From Adiantum capillus-veneris (lineage: Eukaryota; Streptophyta; Polypodiopsida; Polypodiales; Pteridaceae): a DNA stretch of 64,000 nucleotides. The stretch is from contig CM043947.1 of assembly GCA_014529385.2 (NCBI GenBank), forward strand, positions 103,311,811-103,375,810, written 5' to 3'. The translations under genes and the position numbers were made by a program. Shown piece by piece: positions 52,421 to 63,125 of this stretch. Below the pieces are notes generated by a model. That model did no database searches and was not told the origin of the DNA. It saw nothing but the letters and a program-made list of their open reading frames with translations. The first letter of the stretch is position 1. The number at the start of each line of letters is the position of its first letter.

Positions 52421-53755
52421 ATGGTGGTTCCATTTAGACCATCAATTCTCACAGGTTGTGAGGATGTAGACGATTGGCTTGCGTCTTATGAGTTTGATTT
52501 GACATGTTTATGCCGTGCACTTCCAAGTGAGGCGTAAAAGCTTGCAGGAATCAATCTAGTGGTAAAAGGTAATGCGAGAGATTGGTATGAGGGATTAACA
52601 CAAGATGAGAAGGTCAATTGGGACATGCTTAAGAGATGCTTTTTGAAGCGGTTCAAGAAGGTGGTTTCTCACCAAGATGCATGGAAACATGTCACTAGTT
52701 TGTTTATGCAAGAGCACGAGTCTATTGTAGATTTTTGGTCAAGATTTGATGATGCATGGAGAGTGTGGAAAGATTCTCTTTTGCATGTGGAAGCCATGTC
52801 TAAAGAGGAGTTCTATTCTGGTTTTACAAATAGCCAAAGAGTACACGTATTCACAAGTTTCTTACGACCAATCCTTAAAGTGAAAGTGCAGAAGAAAGAG
52901 ACCAATTCCATGTGTGAAGCATTGAAGATAGCGCTGCAAAAAGAAAGAAACATATGTGTTTCCACAGGCATGAAGTTCCCTTTGTCAATACCTAGTATGA
53001 GTAGTGTGGATGATATTTATGTGCATCAAGTCACAATTTCAGGTGCTCATGCTAGCAAGGATAATAGCTCGGATACAGGTGTGGATGCTCATATGCGCAA
53101 AGTCAATGCAAATGAAGTATGTGAAACAATTTTGGAGAGCATACACATGTCTATGGTGCAAAATGTCAAGGACATAGTAGGTGAATGCAAAAGTTTGAGC
53201 AGTAGCATGGGAAGTGAAGATGATGAGAGGGAGATTGACAAGGATGAGGCAACCTATGATGGTGACACATCTGATGATTGTGAGAGTTGGTGTGATGATG
53301 TATGTGATGATGACATAGAGTCACTAGATCCATCGAAGGATATGGTAGCCTTGCACAAAGAGCAATGTAAATTTTGGGAAGGGACTTTGCAGCAGCAGGG
53401 CATGGATGGTTGCGTTGATGGTGAGATGATGGACTATGGTCAGGGAGTTTACACTCCAAGTAAAGATGACGTAGGAGATAGGGATGCTATGATGGTTGAT
53501 GTGGCCTTGGTTCCATGTTCTTTACGAGAGCTAGGGGTTGGGCAACCCTCTAGTGGTTGTGATACAGAGGTATTGGGTCACGAAGGTGATAGGGATGAAA
53601 TCTATGTATGCAAGTATTTGATGCTAGTACCATCTCCAAGGAATGTCCGCGACAATATGCGACTTACAATTGCTAAGTATAAAATTCTTGAGGATGGAGT
53701 AGACAAGGAGATTAAAGTCATATTTTTCTTGCACGATGATTTGATAGATGCATTT
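52421..53755 (+). pseudogene. Element E Gag with acidic C-terminal region, interrupted by D
   Basis: ATG at 52421, one TAA at 52535, then open to the D insertion; the frame continues at 58943 for about 20 codons to TAG. Motifs: RPSILTGCEDVDDWLASYEF, VKGNARDWYEGL, KRCFLKRFKKVVS, EHESIVDFWSRFDDAWRVW, FYSGFTNSQRVHVFTSFL, a capsid of the Retrotrans_gag type. From about residue 270 it is very acidic (DDEREIDKDE, DDCESWCDDVCDDD). No zinc knuckle. The target duplication CATTT of D codes for the Ala-Phe at the break. The acidic half has no known domain. Confidence 0.75.
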
Positions 53756-54032
53756 TGTTGAAGATGATGAAACAGGAAACAGAAGGAAGACAGCAACTCA
53801 GAGTAGGAAGAAGATGGAGAAGGAGAAGACACAGAGCTTGTGTACGAGATCTCTGTAGTCTCTCTCTTTGTATTAGAATAATAGTGTATACAAACTCAGA
53901 GCAACAAAGCTTATATGAAACCCTAAGAGATAAGGTGTCCTTTCACACCGGATGTCTAGGGGGAAAAACCCAGTGGGAGAAAAGTGCCCCTGGTGAAGCG
54001 CGTATACACACTAACACTACTACATGTCTACA
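53756..54032 (-). repeat. Element D left LTR (3' LTR in element orientation)
   Basis: TGTTGAAGATGATGAAACAG to GTCTACA. On the minus strand CATATAAGC is a possible TATA box. Next to it (54033-54046, minus strand) ATAGGGGGGATTTG is the polypurine tract. Confidence 0.95.
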
Positions 54033-54079
54033 AATCCCCCCTATAGTGATAGTGTGAATCCGTACAAGGTAGCAGATCA

Positions 54080-57000
54080 TCATGTGTATGAGAGTAAGCC
54101 CAAAGCTTTTCGGAAAGCTTCAAACTTTTCTCGTGATAACGCCTTCGTAAATAGATCTGCAATGTTATCCTGTGTAGGACAGTAAGTTAGTGTGATCTCC
54201 CCTGCATGTAGCCTTTCCCTGACATAGTGGTAGTAAACCTCTATGTGCTTTGTTCTTGCATGAAATACTGGATTCCTTGCAACTGCCATAGCACTCTAAC
54301 TGTCAGTGAAAATGGTAGTGGGTGCCTGTTGACACTCACAAAGATCTGCCAATAACGTGCGTATCCATACACAATCAACTGTTGCCGTGAAAGCTGCCCT
54401 GTACTCAGCTTCACAAGTTGATGTAGCCACTATGGGTTGCTTCTTGCTTAGCCAAGATATACATGCATTTCCCAAGAAAAAACAATTGCCACTTGTGGAA
54501 TGTCGTGTGTCAAAATCACCAGCCCAATCTGAATCGCTGTAACCAAGAAGCTGCATAGAACTGTGCTTTCCATACATATCCGCCCTTGAAAAGAACATGG
54601 CAAGATTAGGGGTACCTGAAAGGTAACGAAGTATGCGCTTCACAGCCTGCCAATGATGCATACCTGGGCTGTGCATAAATCTGCTTGCTTGTGAAACCCC
54701 AAATTGAATGTATGGATGAGTGTTGCCTGCCAAATATATCAAGCAACCAACCGCTGCTGCATAAGTATGTACATCAAAAGTTTCTCCAGCATCATGCATG
54801 CTCAACTTTGATCCAGTTTCTACAGGTGTAGAGATTGGCTTACAATTTTGCATACCAAACTTGTCCAAAATTTTATGCAAATATTTTGCCTGCAACATGT
54901 ATATGCCATCCTCTGATTGCACAAACTGAATACCCAAGTAATAATGTAGCAAACCAAGATCAGACATCTCAAAGGTTTTTCTCAAAGCATCTTTAAACGC
55001 TTCAATTTCATCTTCACTATTGCCTGTAAGAATCATATCATCCACATAAAGTGTTAGCATAATGAGAACTCCATCTCTCTTTTTGACATACAAAGTACTT
55101 TTTGTTGGACTATTCTGAAATCCCTGGCCAATCAAATAAGTATGTATCTTCTCATACCATGCTCTTGGAGCCTGTTTGAGACCATACAAAGCTTTACGCA
55201 ATCTACATACCTTTTGCTCTTGACCTTTTACAACAAAACCACTTGGTTGACTTACATAAACTTCTTCCTGCAAATCACCATTCAAAAAAGCAGTTTTGAT
55301 ATCCAACTGATGCACTTTCCAACCATGATGAGCAGCAATTGCAACTAGTGATCTAACTGTGGACGCACGAGAAGTAGGAGCAAAGGTTTCATCATAATCT
55401 ATGCCTTTCTGTTGCGCATAGCCTTTTGCCACAAGCCTTGCTTTGTACCTGTCAACAGTACCATCTTGTTTCCTTTTTACCTTAAAAACCCACTTTGTAC
55501 CAATAGGCTTTTTACCTGTAGGCAAGTCCACTAGATCCCATGTATGATTCTTATGAATAGAATCAATTTCTTGCTGCATAGCATCTTTCCACTGAACACA
55601 CTCTAAAGCTTGTTCAAATGAATCAGGCTCATCTGCATCACAAAGAGTGCTAAAGCAAGCCAAATCTACTTGCTCTCTGCCAAAAGTAGTACCAACACGT
55701 GTTTTTCGTGGCAACGGTGCATCCAACTTGCTATCCTGCAAAGTTTTCTGAACCCATTTAGGCAAGGTTCTTTCTTCCCTGAGAACTTCTTGCTCTTCAC
55801 GCACAATTTCCTCTACATCATGAGGTGTCACATGCTGATCAAAAGATTGATCAAGATTATCAACCTGTTGTGATTCTTGATTCTCCACAAAAGAAGGAAG
55901 AAAACCTTCAAATACATCATGTGTCTGCATATGAGGTACATCAAAAGCAACCATAGATTGAGCAGTAGTTTCTGCAAAAATTACATCACGACTTTCAAAA
56001 ATCTTGTTTGTAGTAGGATTGTAAAGTCTATAACCTTTACTTCCACTACTGTACCCCACAAATATACATTTGATTGCCTTATCATCAAGCTTCCCACGTA
56101 ACTGCTGAGGGATGTGAGTATAAGCAAGACAACCAAAAACACGAAGATAACTGACTGAAGGTTTTTTGTCATACCAAGCTTCATATGCAGTAATGGTCTT
56201 CAAGGCACGAGTAGGACACCTATTCAAAACATGTGCTGCACAAGCAACTGCCTCCATCCATAGCTTATGAGGCAAACTCTTAGCCTTGAGCATACATCTA
56301 GCCGTCTCCATTAAAGACCTGTTCTTCCTTTCTGCAACACTATTCTGTTGTGGTGTGTATGGCATAGTGCATTGGTGTTTAATGCCTTTCTTTCCCAAAA
56401 AATCCTTAAATACATGTGACATGTATTCACCTCCTCGATCGGTACGAAGAGTCTGTACTTTGCAACCTGTTTCATTTTCAACCATGGCGACATAATGTTG
56501 AAAAACTGCAAACACATTTGACTTTGCTTTGAGTGGATACACCCAAAAAAACCTGGAAAAGTCATCAATGAAGGTCACAAAATAAAGGTTGTTTCCCAAA
56601 GATGGCGTCCTCATAGGACCACATACATCACTGTGTACAAGCTGCAACTTTTGTGTCGCTCTAACTGAACCATCCTGCGAAAATGAAAATCTGTGCATCT
56701 TTCTAAGAACGCAACCTTCACATACATGTCTTGGTGGCATCTCCAATAAAGACAAATCATGCACCATATTATGACGTTGTAAAGTCATCAAACTGCCATA
56801 ACCAACATGCCCAAATCTAGCATGCCACAACTCAGCATCCTGCATGGCTTGAGTCTTTGTTTCTACAATACATACCTGAATCTGCTTTTCATAACGATCT
56901 AGCACAAATAGTCCATTGTCCAGCGTACCTGTAGTGATAAGAGAATAACCATTCTCTCGATCTCGTACAACACATCTGTCATCCTCAAAAATGACCCGAA

Positions 57001-58261
57001 GACCATTTTTTGCAAGAGAGGATACAGACAACAAATTCTTCTTGATCCCTGGAACATATAAGACATCTGGCAAGCATAAATCTGAACCATCTGAAATGGT
57101 AATCAAAATCTTACCAACTCCTTTGATTGGATAAGAAGCATTATTTGCACATGTCACCTTCTTTCCTGCTGGAGCTGCATCCAATGAACAAAACAAATCC
57201 TTCCTTGAAGTAATATGCATGGATGCACCACTATCAAAGTACCAAATCATTTGTGTCTTGTCAACACTGTAAGCAGAAAAATCTGAACATACTACAAAAG
57301 CATAAGAATCCTGCACAAAGTTTGCAGACTCTTCTTTAGCTGTAGAAGAATCACCAGAAGCTGAAACAACCAAACTTGACTCTTTCTTCTTTTCTTTAGC
57401 AATTCGCTTTTTACACTCACTAATGTAGTGACCAGGTTTCTTGCAGTAGTGACATTTACCTTTCTTCTTGGACTTGTCGGAATCACCTTTAGACTTCTCT
57501 GAAGATTGTCCTGCACTAGACTTGGAGTGATGAGCACTCTCTTTACCCTTGTTTTTGTTCTGTACAACAAGAGCATGATCCATACCATCCACCTGTAAAG
57601 ACTTGTTCTTACGTGATTGATCCTCCTGCAATAGCAAAGCCACTAACTCTTCAAAATGAAGAGGGTCAGGATTAGCTCGCAAAGACAGAGTCAAAGAAGT
57701 TTGAAAAGTCAAATAATATGGTGGTAGTGAATTGAGTGTTTTGGAAACCAAGTCCTTCTCTGGAATCACTTCATCAATGCTAAGCAATTGCTCTTTAAGA
57801 TCCCTGATTTTTGTAAGATGCTCGACAATATCGTCACCTTCGTCCATCTGTATTTTGTCAAGTTGTTTGTTCAAAAACTCTATTCCGGCAGCGTTTCTTT
57901 CTCCAAACATAGCTTGCAGAGTGTTCCAAGCATCCGCAGAAGTTCTGCAAGATCTGATATGTGGTGTGATTGTCCTCTTTATAGTTAAGGCAATCACAGC
58001 CATAGCCTGTGCATCTTTAGTATCCCATCTCATTTGCTCTGGAGTGACTTGTGAGGGTCTTGCACCAACAGCTACACCACGACCAGGCGTGGCAGGTGCA
58101 ATGCTACCTGGACGAACTTCATCTCGAGATACATAATCCCACAATCCTTTACCAACCAAAATATTTTTGGCCATAAAAGACCAAAGAGAATAGTTGGTAC
58201 CATCCAATTTGTCTTCGGATGTAAACGCACCAAAAATCTCTTTCTCCATAGATTGAGCCAT
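54080..58261 (-). CDS. Element D copia Gag-Pol polyprotein with one in-frame stop
   Basis: The first ATG in frame is 58261 (MAQSMEKEIFG). Counting from five codons earlier (58276): Gag of the UBN2 type about 10-235; zinc knuckle Cys275, Cys278, His283, Cys288; protease DSGA at 348-351; pre-integrase LWHARFGH about 483; integrase with Asp550, Asp613 and Glu649 (normal DD35E spacing); RT with TAFLNG about 996 and YVDD 1077-1080; RNase H with Asp1248, Glu1289 and Asp1325. A TAG at 54296-54298 directly after FTDS interrupts the frame; 69 more codons follow in the same frame (ARTKHIEVYYHYVRER, DLFTKAL). Order protease-integrase-RT-RNase H defines copia. Apart from this stop the frame is complete. 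Confidence 0.95.
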
Positions 58262-58646
58262 ACTGTAGATGCACACAAGAGAGCAAAAGAACCTCCAAGA
58301 GATTCACAAATCTCCTCTCCAATCCAAGAAAAACTCTACACAAAATCTCAGCACAAAGCTAAGACAAGCTGCTTCCCAAAAGAACTGTTTACCTGAAGAA
58401 AATCTGTCAAAAAGCACACCCTCTTGATCTAAACGCCTCCGAAAAGTAACTTCTGCTACGCTGCTCAGAACAAAATTTTGAGGGCTCGAACGGCTTCGAA
58501 AGGGGGGTAAAACCCAAGGTCGCCTGATCTGAATACTCCCGGAACGTCGAGGATGCTCCCACAAGCAAATTTTCCGAAAACTGCCTGAAAACTGCGATTG
58601 CGCGCGCGGACGCGAAAACACAAGTAGAGGCTCTGGAAATCACCTC

Positions 58647-58658
58647 GCTCTGATACCA
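58647..58658 (-). other. Element D primer-binding site
   Basis: Minus-strand TGGTATCAGAGC, the exact complement of the 3' end of initiator methionine tRNA, two bases from the LTR. Confidence 0.9.
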
Positions 58659-58660
58659 GT

Positions 58661-58937
58661 TGTTGAAGATGATGAAACAGGAAACAGAAGGAAGACAGCA
58701 ACTCAGAGTAGGAAGAAGATGGAGAAGGAGAAGACCCAGAGCTTGTGTACGAGATCTCTGTAGTCTCTCTCTTTGTATTAGAATAATAGTGTATACAAAC
58801 TCAGAGCAAAAAAGCTTATATGAAACCCTAAGAGATAAGGTGTCCTTTCACACCGGATGTCCAAGGGGAAAAACCCAGTGGGAGAAAAGTGCCCCTGGTG
58901 AAGCGCGTATACACACTAACACTACTACATGTCTACA
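58661..58937 (-). repeat. Element D right LTR (5' LTR in element orientation)
   Basis: 277 bp, same length as the left copy; followed by CATTT. The untranslated leader between primer site and gag start is 58262-58646. Confidence 0.95.
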
Positions 58938-58942
58938 CATTT

Positions 58943-59582
58943 CACATGCTGCAATGTATGTTTGGGCCATATCCATTTATCTCTAAAAATCCTAATTGGT
59001 AGTTGGTGAGTCCTAAGGCAGGTTAGCATGATGAGGATGGCTTTATGATGTGCTATGGGGCTTTGTATGCATGTTTTCAACTTTTCAAGTGTTGGATGCC
59101 TTGTGGGGAAGAAGAGGATGTTGGTGATAGTGTTTTTAAAGAGCGTTTTCAATTTTGGAGTGGAGTTGGTAATGCTTGGAGTGATGGTCTCTTGGACATA
59201 GGAAATGAAGAGCAATTGATGTGTTAGGAAGATGATGTGTGATTTATGATTATCTATGGGATGAGCTCAAGTCATAAGATGTATTATGAGCTAGCTATGG
59301 TTCTAAGTGATTGTGACAACTTACCATATGAGGTGGTGCATGCCAAACATGTATTAGATTCAATTCAAATTATTCCTGGGATCTAGGTGGGTGGTGGCAT
59401 TTTGGAAAGAAAAAAGATTCTTCTCCCTTTGATAGGGGTGGCCTGCTTGAGCATGTAGTTGGTTCTATGCAGATGGATAAGTTTCCCGATGATCTTGGAG
59501 GAAGTTTACAGTCACTTTTATAGGTTTTTGTCACAGTTTGATGCAAGTGTTGAGCATAAATGCTCAACTTGGGGTTCGACAA
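58943..59582 (+). pseudogene. Element E sequence after gag, with WD-x-GG remnant
   Basis: The first 20 codons finish the gag frame (CMFGPYPFISKNPNW, TAG). Next is a frame-broken region with an open stretch at 59045-59227. At 59377 the plus strand reads SWDLGGWWHFGKKKDSSPFD, similar in position and pattern to WDPGGHWH of element C. It ends with a CTTGGGGTTCGACAA run before the 3' LTR. Confidence 0.5.
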
Positions 59583-60470
59583 TGATGAAAAGTCACTTTT
59601 AGTTTGTACAAACTAGTGTGTATATGCATGGTCATATGTACAAAAGGATGTAAATACGTGCATTTGGAAGATTTTCAAAGTGGTTTTAAGTCTCAAACGT
59701 GGTGCAACGTGTGAACATTGTAAATATTCATGCTTGTGTGACGACAGTCGGGCACACACACGTGTCTGGACAAGGTATCAAAGCCTTGGATTTGGTGCTT
59801 AGTGGATTCTTTTGTCTTTGAGGATTGTGTTTGAGCTTTCTAGAATGTGAATAATGCAAGTGGCAGGTGTGGGCACCCTCATCCCACCCAAGAAGTTTGG
59901 CAGAAGCGGTAACTGTCTATTTGCGGTGTCTGATCTGCGGTGACGCGTGCACTGCCCTAGAAGTGGTCAAAAATAGAATGTGGGGATGTGGGAAACAACT
60001 GTAGGTGTCAAGAATCAAGTGTACAAAATTTGGTGGATTTTGGAGTCCGTTCAGGGTTTTTTCTGCGAAAACGGCCCCGGGGGGGGGGGGTCAAAATTGG
60101 CCAAAACTAGGCCTAGAAAAGTCAAAAAATGGTCAAAATGGTGTGAAAAGGTTGAAAATTGATTCATCACTCACGGTGCCATGAGGCTGAGTGAGGAATT
60201 TTGAAGTGGAATATCAGCACTTTCACCTCTCTGGGGGTGGGAGAAAGCAGGGTTCCTACAGGTGGTCTAGTGTAGTCCCGTCACGTTCGCGTCCTATTTT
60301 CGAGTGTGTGGAGGAGTGAATGAGAGCTTTCTCTCTTCAATTTTGCACTTGGGAGAGTCTACGGAAGTTCTGAGGTTTCCATGGATGTGTGTGTGCAAGG
60401 AATTGAGGGAATAAGGTGCGGCTTTTTGCAAGACTATGTGACCCTGTATCGGTGCCATTTGGGTTGGCGG
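59583..60470 (+). repeat. Element E 3' LTR, truncated
   Basis: Matches 51083 to about 51969 and then stops at GGGTTGGC, where element F sequence begins. About 345 bp of the LTR is missing. A G12 run occurs at 60078-60090, absent from the 5' LTR. Confidence 0.8.
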
Positions 60471-61239
60471 AAACTCTATAAGGAGGTTTGTTAGGCGGTG
60501 AACTTTCTGGAAGAAGTTCAATTGCATGGTCATCATTACCTCGTTTAGGAGGTAGCTCACAAGGGATTTCATCAATAAAAACATCTTGAAACCCCTTGAG
60601 AAAAATGGATAACTCTAATTCCTTTTGGTTGCTTTTATTTTCTTTTACTAAAGCATTAGGTTCATTTTGAGAATCTTTAACAAATATCATGTACACAGAA
60701 ATAGAGATCTTTATTGACTTGTTGAAAGCTGGTGTATGTACAATGGGAATAGTGTTACCCATTTTCTTAGCATCTATATACATGTCTTTTTCCCTGAACT
60801 TAAAGGAGATTCTCCTTTCAGTAAATTTAACATCGGCAGCCAGGCGGTCAAACCATGGTGCCCCTAGGATTACATCCTCGTGCTTGAGAGGAGAGATAAA
60901 GAAGTTCTCTTTGTCCACATAGCCTTGGACATGAAGCCTCAATTTCCCGATTAAGGGAGTGGCTGAAGCTTCTTGCTCCTTGAAGGCACTCTCTGCAAGT
61001 AGGACATCTCCCATCTCGTAGGCTTGTATGCCTAGCTTGGTGGCCAACTCTATAGATATAAAATTGTGAGTAGAACCAGGGTCAAAGAGAATAAAAGCAT
61101 CATGTTCTCTTACCTTTCCCCAAGCATGGCATAGAGGAGATCCTTTGTGATGAGTTTGATGAGTCTCCTCCTCTTGGATTTCAACTAAGGAAGCTCTAGG
61201 AGGATCTTGGCGGTTGTTCTTTTGGGGACAAGCGTGGTA
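60471..61239 (-). pseudogene. Element F protease and start of RT
   Basis: Part of a 416-codon open frame (61587-60337). The protease has AFILFDPGSTHNFISIELA with Asp-Pro-Gly in place of Asp-Ser-Gly, then LRLHVQGYVDKENFFI and EDVILGAPWFDRLA, the second-loop signature. After a linker, FQDVFIDEIPCELPPKRGND and NKPPYRVS lead into RT. The frame then crosses into the E LTR and ends with about 30 residues not from any Pol. The missing Ser suggests that the protease is inactive. Confidence 0.8.
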
Positions 61240-62709
61240 CGCATACCCTTGTTCGCCGCACTTGAAACACCGGTTATCCTTGTGATAACGCTCAAGCTCT
61301 TCAGGAGAGAGTTTGTTCTTACCTTTGTAAAATCCCTTCTCTTTAGCTTTGTTGGAGTTTCCCTTAGGAGACTTTTGGACATTGTCCTTTCCCTTAGGCT
61401 CATTCAAACCCTTGTTTTCCGGGGGCTTATTATTTCTTTTAGCCCCCGTTTGGAAATTGATTCGTGAGGGCACCATAGTATGGTGTATTACCGCCGATAT
61501 GGTACATGGCCTTTGGGAGTTAACATACTCTTCCATTTCTTCGGTTAAGCCCGCACAAAATTGTTGTTTTTGCTCTCCAAAATCCAACTTTTTGAAGACA
61601 GTGGCTTTGGTTGTCCCAAAACTTGTCTACATATTTGTGGATGGATTCATAGGGAGAGAGATTTAAGCTTCGCCATTCGGTGAGTACTTTGTCTTTGGCA
61701 TCGGTGGCCAAAAAATGCTTCATAATGGAAACTCTTAAAGCTTTCCATGTTCATGGAGCTTCACCGTTGGCTCGTAGGCTAGACCACCATTGCCTTGCGG
61801 ACTTTTGAACATTCATAGCTACATTGCGTAGCTTAGAGGACTCTGTGAAGCCCTCATCTCCAAACGCCGCATCGAATTGTTGGATAAAGGCCAAGACTTT
61901 GTCCGTAGCACCAAAGGTGCCATCATAGGTAAGGAAAGAGATGCTCTTCCCTCCATCTTTGAACTTCTTCAACTTGGATAACCTCTTCCATGCGGCATAG
62001 GATTTCGTATGGCCTCTTCTTTTTGATGGTTCAAAGGTTGCACCATCACTTTCTTCAGAAGGTGAATAATTTGAAGAAGGTGGAGAAGAGGGTGACCTCT
62101 TTCTCGCCTTTTTCTTGTCTTGATCTTCGTCGTCTTTACCATCACTTTCATAAGAGGAAGAGGATGAAGAAGATGGAGAAGAGAGTGTCCTCTTTCTCGC
62201 CTTTTTCTTCTCTTGCTTTTTATCATCCCTCTTTGAATTATGGCGTGGAGAAGAGTGTGACGGTCTTCTCCGCTTTGGTGGTGATGGAGAGCGTTTAGCC
62301 CGCCGTCTTCGTGGAGCCATCTCCGCTGAGGTGGCGGGAGACTCACTTCTTTCTCGTTCCTTCGGTGGAGGCTCTTGAGTTATTCTTTGGGAAGGAGATG
62401 CATCATCAAGAATTAAATTCTTGAACCCTTCGTACGGATTCTCTTCTTCTTCCCGAATCGGAGAGAGACCTCTTTTGGGAGTCTCACAAGGAGGCTTCCT
62501 AGGTGTTCTCTTATCATGGTGATGAGCTTGGAGAATCTCGTGAGCACGGAGCTACCGTTGCACTTCGCTTTGGAGAGATGCATTTATCATGGTTGTTGAA
62601 GCCTAGAAACAAGATAGTTAACAAGATTCGGAGCATCATTAGTAGCTTGGTCATTAGCAAAATCAAAGTTATCAACATTAATTTCACTCTCTTTACTATT
62701 GTCAGCCAT
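61240..62709 (-). pseudogene. Element F Gag with RS-like N-terminal domain and zinc knuckle
   Basis: ATG at 62709 (MADNSKESEINVDNFDF); frameshifts follow. 62320-61751 is open: RRRRAKRSPSPPKRRRPSHS, then two units KKKARKR-[TS]-x-SSP-Ser-rich-ESDG, then KSYAAWKRLSKLKKF and FLTYDGTFGATDKVLAFIQQ, QWWSSLRANG, the capsid. The capsid continues at 61723-61588 (WRSLNLSPYESIHKYVDKFW). 61266-61225 encodes CFKCGEQGYAYHAC, a zinc knuckle with Tyr in place of its His. The Arg/Ser-rich N-terminus is unusual for a Gag and may bind RNA. Confidence 0.75.
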
Positions 62710-63112
62710 TCTAACAACTTTTAGGTGTAAACTTTTTAGGTGTACTTTGATAGGCTTCAAGCCCTAGTTGCTACTCTTCTTTAACCCTTTAGAAAAAGCA
62801 CTCAAGCTACTGTACCCGCGGCTCGAATACCATTAATTGCAAGGAATAGAGAGGGTCTTTCATCACCAAAACAGCACCGGCTCCTGTCAAGCTTCTAATA
62901 GCTCAATAGTGGTTAAGCCGTAGGCAAGCCCAGTAGGACTCCACTATTAAGACCATAGCTCTCGACGGTGATGCCCCGTTAACTGCACAAAGGCAGGCGC
63001 ACTACAAGGCTGAAAAATCCCTATTCTACTTACTCACAGGCAATTAATAATACCAACCATTTATAGATAGCTTGAGGACCTCCCTTCTTGAGCAAAAAAA
63101 GAGAAACCTTGT
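62710..63112 (-). other. Element F untranslated leader
   Basis: Similar to 26958-27279 of element A. It has an extra stretch at about 63005-63072 not found in A. No ORF of note. Confidence 0.5.
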
Positions 63113-63124
63113 GCTCTGATACCA
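63113..63124 (-). other. Element F primer-binding site
   Basis: Minus-strand TGGTATCAGAGC, exact initiator Met type, one base from the LTR. In element A the same site has one substitution. Confidence 0.85.
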
Positions 63125-63125
63125 A

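Larger units (their letters stand above)
53756..58937 (-). mobile_element. Element D: young Ty1/copia retrotransposon (minus strand)
   Basis: 5182 bp with 277-bp LTRs (53756-54032 and 58661-58937) that differ at four positions by my count (about 1.4%). Perfect 5-bp target duplication CATTT (53751-53755 and 58938-58942). Initiator Met-type primer site and polypurine tract fix the minus orientation. One long Gag-Pol frame with a single stop. It is the youngest and best preserved element of the window. Confidence 0.97.
51083..60470 (+). mobile_element. Element E: gag-only LTR retrotransposon interrupted by D
   Basis: 5' LTR 51083-52314, primer site, one gag frame, the inserted copia element D (53756-58937), a degenerate C-terminal part, and a 3' LTR truncated at about 60470. 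Without D the remaining length is about 4.2 kb. No pol. The gag differs from those of C, G and H. Confidence 0.8.

Noticed and set aside
53166-53459. Minus-strand His-rich frame inside the gag of E
   Set aside because: The opposite strand of the Asp/Glu codons of the acidic Gag region (GATGAT reads as His/Ile codons in reverse).
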